From Rhodobacteraceae bacterium UBA3069 (GTDB lineage Bacteria; Pseudomonadota; Alphaproteobacteria; Rhodobacterales; Rhodobacteraceae): a stretch of DNA of 16,217 nt. Under the pieces are notes generated by a model. The model was not told where the DNA came from, made no database searches, and worked only from the letters and a program-made list of their open reading frames with translations. Location: contig DFBX01000029.1 in assembly GCA_002366795.1 (NCBI GenBank), forward strand, positions 1 through 16,217, given 5' to 3'. The stretch's first letter is position 1. The number at the start of each line of letters is the position of its first letter. Position numbers and translations under genes: made by a program. Below, one piece after another: positions 14,094 to 16,217 of the stretch.

Positions 14094-14236
14094 CAGGGTC
14101 TCCTCCCGGATAGTATTGAATTTTCCACGGGCTTGCGGGGCAGAACCCACAGCGCGATGTCGCAACTGTGGTGACGCCATGCACATGGCTCAAGCCCCGA
14201 TTTCCGAATTTTCGCCGATTTGAAAATTCCGTTTAT

Positions 14237-14250
14237 TTACAATATTGTAA
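14237..14250. promoter_or_regulatory. perfect palindrome TTACAATATTGTAA upstream of dctP
   Basis: TTACAATATTGTAA is an uninterrupted 14-base palindrome in an otherwise GC-rich genome, 144 bases upstream of the dctP ATG. It looks like a dimeric regulator's operator. The minus strand also contains TACAAT, a good -10 match, inside the palindrome, so a bound protein would cover a possible -10 box; no matching -35 box is present. Confidence 0.5.
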
Positions 14251-14292
14251 CCATGCGCCACACGCATAGCCGCCATGCTGCAGCGCGGCACC

Positions 14293-14308
14293 GTGCGAAA
14301 TCCCGCAC
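14293..14308. promoter_or_regulatory. operator-like dyad GTGCG-N6-CGCAC (site 1)
   Basis: GTGCGAAATCCCGCAC has 5-bp arms and a six-base spacer. The reverse complement of site 2 matches it at 14 of 16 positions. The two sites begin 33 bp apart, about three helical turns. Confidence 0.5.
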
Positions 14309-14323
14309 AGGTTCGCCCATGAT

Positions 14324-14343
14324 TTGTGCGGTTTTTCGCACAA
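14324..14343. promoter_or_regulatory. operator-like dyad TTGTGCG-N6-CGCACAA (site 2)
   Basis: TTGTGCG (14324-14330) and CGCACAA (14337-14343) are perfect 7-bp arms around GTTTTT. With site 1 it makes a same-face pair in opposite orientation, about 230-250 bp upstream of dctP and 110-130 bp downstream of the trgB stop. This suggests control of dctP by a dimeric regulator whose identity is unknown. Confidence 0.55.
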
Positions 14344-14399
14344 TCCCTGCACAGACCCGCATGGTTCCCGATGTTCGGAATGCGCCCGCAATTTTGCTC

Positions 14400-14448
14400 T
14401 TGGGGGTATTCTTTTTTGGGGACGAAGATTTGAAAACCGACAGTTTTC
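14400..14448 (-). terminator. weak hairpin and intergenic element after trgB (possible copy C)
   Basis: On the minus strand, just after the trgB stop, GAAAAC (14448-14443) and GTTTTC (14437-14432) can pair around five bases. An A-rich stretch with AAAAAAGAATACCCCC (about 14419-14404) then resembles the AAATAC-plus-C-run pattern of the intergenic elements at 3885 and 6615. Neither a strong GC stem nor a T run is present, so termination here is uncertain. Confidence 0.3.
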
Positions 14449-14452
14449 GAAC

Positions 14453-15565
14453 CTACACGGCACCAGCCGCGGCGCGCAGCCGGGCGCGGTTCAACGCCAG
14501 CCATTGCGCAGCCATCACCAGTGGCAGCACGGTCAATTCGCCGCGCTGCATCATGCCCTCGAACTGCGCCCAGTCCAGCACATGCGACCGGATATCCTCG
14601 GCCTCTTCGGGTTTGCCCGCCACGGTTTCGGCCGCGTCCGGCAGATCGGCCAGACCCAGGAAAACATAGAAATATTCGCTGCTTGATCCCGGAGAACTGT
14701 ATCCCTGCGCGATCTTCTCAAGGCGGTGCAGGCACAGCCCCGCCTCCTCCTCGGCCTCGCGCAGCGCGGCGGTTTCCGGCGTCTCGCCGGGGTCCACGCG
14801 CCCCGCGACAGGTTCCAACGGCCAAGGCGCCTGATCACCGCGCCCGTAGGGACCGGCACGGAACTGCTCGATCACCAGCACACGGTCGCGCACCGGATCA
14901 TAGGGCAGTAAAAGCGACGCATCCGAGGCCACGAAAACCCCGCGATTGATCGTCTCGCTCATGCTTCCGTCGAACCGGCGGAACCGCAGGTCGTATTCTT
15001 CCATGGCAAAAAAATTTGTATAGGGGCGGTGCAGCCGGTCCAGCGCCACATCGGCGCGGGTCATGCCCGACAGCGCCGGCACCACGCGCCCCGCCGCCGC
15101 CACCCGGGCCGCGGCACGCACACGCACCATATGCCAGAACCGCAGCACCTGCTCGGGTGTATAGCGGCCCATGTAATCCATCACCTCGCGCGCGGCCTCG
15201 CGCCCAAGTGGGCCCCATTGCGCCTGCCAATCCGCCAGATCCCAAGGCGCACCCACCTGCCAAAGCCCCTCTTGCGGGAACCATGCATGGGCATAGCCGC
15301 CCTCTTCCAGCGTCACCTCGCGCAGCTCGTAGCCAAAGCCGCCCTCGTAGAAATCCATCCGCGCCAGCGCACCATCGCTGACCGTGACCACCGCACCGCG
15401 CGCCAGGCCGCCCGTTTCAGAAACCAACAGTGGGAAATCGTGCCCCTCGGCCCAACGCACCGCATGATCGCGCACCGTGACCGGCCGAAGCGCGTATTCC
15501 CCGCCAAGCACAAGCGCGCGCAGGGCATCATCCAGCAAGCTGCCGTAAAGAAAAATGTCGGTCAT
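14453..15565 (-). CDS. trgB: TrgB-like gamma-glutamylcyclotransferase-like/NUDIX fusion hydrolase
   Basis: This 370-residue protein joins two domains. Residues 1-130 look like an AIG2/gamma-glutamylcyclotransferase fold (FLYGSL at 5-10, and DFYEGGFGYE with Glu74 at the expected catalytic position). Residues 190-360 are a NUDIX hydrolase with a complete box from Gly255 to Leu277 (GRVDPGETPETAALREAEEE and AGL). Pro292, sixteen residues after Gly276, is the usual mark of ADP-ribose pyrophosphatases. It follows trgA by 27 bp. In Rhodobacter sphaeroides, trgAB was described as a tellurite-resistance locus. ADP-ribose hydrolysis is the likely NUDIX reaction; the first domain's activity is untested. 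Symbol given by architecture and neighbour. Confidence 0.85.
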   Translation of the reverse strand: MTDIFLYGSLLDDALRALVLGGEYALRPVTVRDHAVRWAEGHDFPLLVSETGGLARGAVVTVSDGALARMDFYEGGFGYELREVTLEEGGYAHAWFPQEGLWQVGAPWDLADWQAQWGPLGREAAREVMDYMGRYTPEQVLRFWHMVRVRAAARVAAAGRVVPALSGMTRADVALDRLHRPYTNFFAMEEYDLRFRRFDGSMSETINRGVFVASDASLLLPYDPVRDRVLVIEQFRAGPYGRGDQAPWPLEPVAGRVDPGETPETAALREAEEEAGLCLHRLEKIAQGYSSPGSSSEYFYVFLGLADLPDAAETVAGKPEEAEDIRSHVLDWAQFEGMMQRGELTVLPLVMAAQWLALNRARLRAAAGAV

Positions 15566-15592
15566 GCTGTTCCCCGGCGCGCTGGCGCCAAT

Positions 15593-16048
15593 TCAGTTCC
15601 AGTGGCGGTTGGCGATTTCGGACAAGATGCCCGAGACGATCCCGCCCAGAAGCATCACGATCAGGAATTCCACCGACAACAGCATCGCGCCCCATTCGAT
15701 CATCTGTTCGAACATAGCGGCAAGGAAATCGAACAATCCGCTGAAACGGCGGCGCAGGGCCAGCCGCAATGCCTCGTTCCCCGATTGGATGAACAAGGCC
15801 CAGACCACCATCATGACAGAGGCCGACAGCCCCGCCGAGATCATGAAACTGACGCCGCGCCCAACCCGGTTGCCAATCATCGTCCAGCCGCAAATGGCAC
15901 CTAGCGCCACGTTCAAAATCGTGAACCAGCCCCAGCTGGTGATGTGCGGCATCTGCCCCTTGACCAGTCCGGACAGGATAAAGCCCGTGGTGCCCAATGA
16001 CAGTGCCGCCACGGCCTTGGCCGCAGTTGGCATGATGTTCAGTCCCAT
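15593..16048 (-). CDS. trgA: TrgA family tellurium-resistance membrane protein
   Basis: This 151-residue inner-membrane protein has four hydrophobic segments near 10-30, 38-60, 64-90 and 125-147. A basic stretch (LRLALRRRFSG, about 93-103) precedes an amphipathic helix. The N-terminal MPTAAKAVAALSLG and the pattern GxxxGWxxIGxRxGxG (near 52-65) fit the TrgA family known from Rhodobacter sphaeroides. The ATG at 16048 has AAGGGG five bases upstream; an ATG five codons on (MPTAAK) is an alternative and agrees with how I remember relatives starting. It is the first gene of trgA-trgB. The biochemical role of TrgA is not established, as far as I know. Confidence 0.82.
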   Translation of the reverse strand: MGLNIMPTAAKAVAALSLGTTGFILSGLVKGQMPHITSWGWFTILNVALGAICGWTMIGNRVGRGVSFMISAGLSASVMMVVWALFIQSGNEALRLALRRRFSGLFDFLAAMFEQMIEWGAMLLSVEFLIVMLLGGIVSGILSEIANRHWN

Positions 16049-16217
16049 GCGTGCCCCTTTTGCTCGCCGTTGTTACACGGCTTTTTCGCCCCTCGGCCGC
16101 AATCGTCGGTCAGGAAAGCGATTTTCGCAAGACGGTGCCATGCAGAATGCCCGCGCATCGTGTCCTTGCGTCCACTATTTGCCGGGTTTTCGCCTAGGGG
16201 CTGTTGACGTTCATCTT
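16049..16217. other. trgA upstream region, cut by the window edge
   Basis: This 169-bp stretch should hold the trgA promoter. On the minus strand TTGCGA and TTGCGG hexamers occur with poor -10 partners, so none is called. On the plus strand CTGTTGACGTTC near the edge (16201-16212) could be the -35 region of a rightward gene beyond the window. No coding region is supported. Confidence 0.4.

Larger units (their letters stand above)
14094..14452. promoter_or_regulatory. dctP upstream region with several dyads; no gene seen
   Basis: This 359-bp gap precedes dctP and follows trgB. It holds an inverted repeat GAATTTTC (14206-14213)/GAAAATTC (14222-14229), a perfect 14-base palindrome (14237-14250), two related GTGCG-N6-CGCAC dyads (14293-14308 and 14324-14343) and a weak hairpin just after trgB. 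The dctP promoter must lie here, but I could not fix it: no convincing -35/-10 pair stands out, and I saw no sigma-54 GG-N10-GC element. I see no supported coding region. Confidence 0.6.

Noticed and set aside
14220..14669. Plus-strand open frame across the dctP-trgB gap
   Set aside because: Half of it is antisense to trgB, the remainder spans the operator-like dyads, and no Shine-Dalgarno precedes it.
1..16217. CRISPR array, insertion sequence, prophage or toxin-antitoxin pair
   Set aside because: No regularly spaced repeats, transposase or integrase motifs, target-site duplications or small paired genes were found; every large reading frame is a chromosomal-type gene.

Overview
The window looks like a chromosomal segment of an alphaproteobacterium of the Rhodobacteraceae (Roseobacter/Rhodobacter group). 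The support is GC-rich coding sequence, a zwf-pgl-pgi order like that known from Rhodobacter, a trgA-trgB pair of the Rhodobacter tellurite-resistance type, a long-DctQ DctPQM transporter, and recurrent short intergenic elements ending in GC hairpins. All assignments come from reading the sequence; no database search was run. Nothing marks the window as a mobile island: I see no transposase, integrase, phage gene or CRISPR array.

Layout. 19-108 (-): tRNA-Ser(GGA), divergent from a membrane protein of the AI-2E/PerM family (285-1457, +). 1556-5402 (-): the operon zwf, pgl, pgi (transcribed in that order), which feeds glucose-6-phosphate into the 6-phosphogluconate (Entner-Doudoroff/pentose phosphate) routes. 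5650-6591 (+): an uncharacterised radical SAM protein with extra C-terminal cysteines. 6763-8037 (+): enolase with its own terminator. 8188-10170 (+): a membrane-anchored histidine-kinase-like protein whose phospho-acceptor His is an Arg, followed 30 bp later by an AhpD/carboxymuconolactone-decarboxylase-like protein. 10374-10796 (+): a small protein with a glyoxalase-related N-terminal domain, behind a good promoter and a 150-base leader. 10822-10853: a terminator serving both converging strands. 10888-14093 (-): the TRAP transporter dctP-dctQ-dctM. 14094-14452: a regulatory region rich in dyads. 14453-16048 (-): trgA and trgB (a gamma-glutamylcyclotransferase-like/NUDIX fusion).

How parts may work together. 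A 14-base operator-like dyad upstream of zwf (5532-5545) recurs upstream of eno (6680-6693) with 13 of 14 bases identical when read on opposite strands. This fits a LacI-family central-carbon regulator such as CceR of Rhodobacter sphaeroides, tying glucose-6-phosphate oxidation to lower glycolysis/gluconeogenesis. The TRAP system supplies C4-dicarboxylate-type substrates that would need the gluconeogenic direction of enolase.

No clearly new multi-gene system is evident. The best leads are the degenerate kinase, the radical SAM protein, the shared zwf/eno operator, and the paired GTGCG-N6-CGCAC dyads between dctP and trgB.
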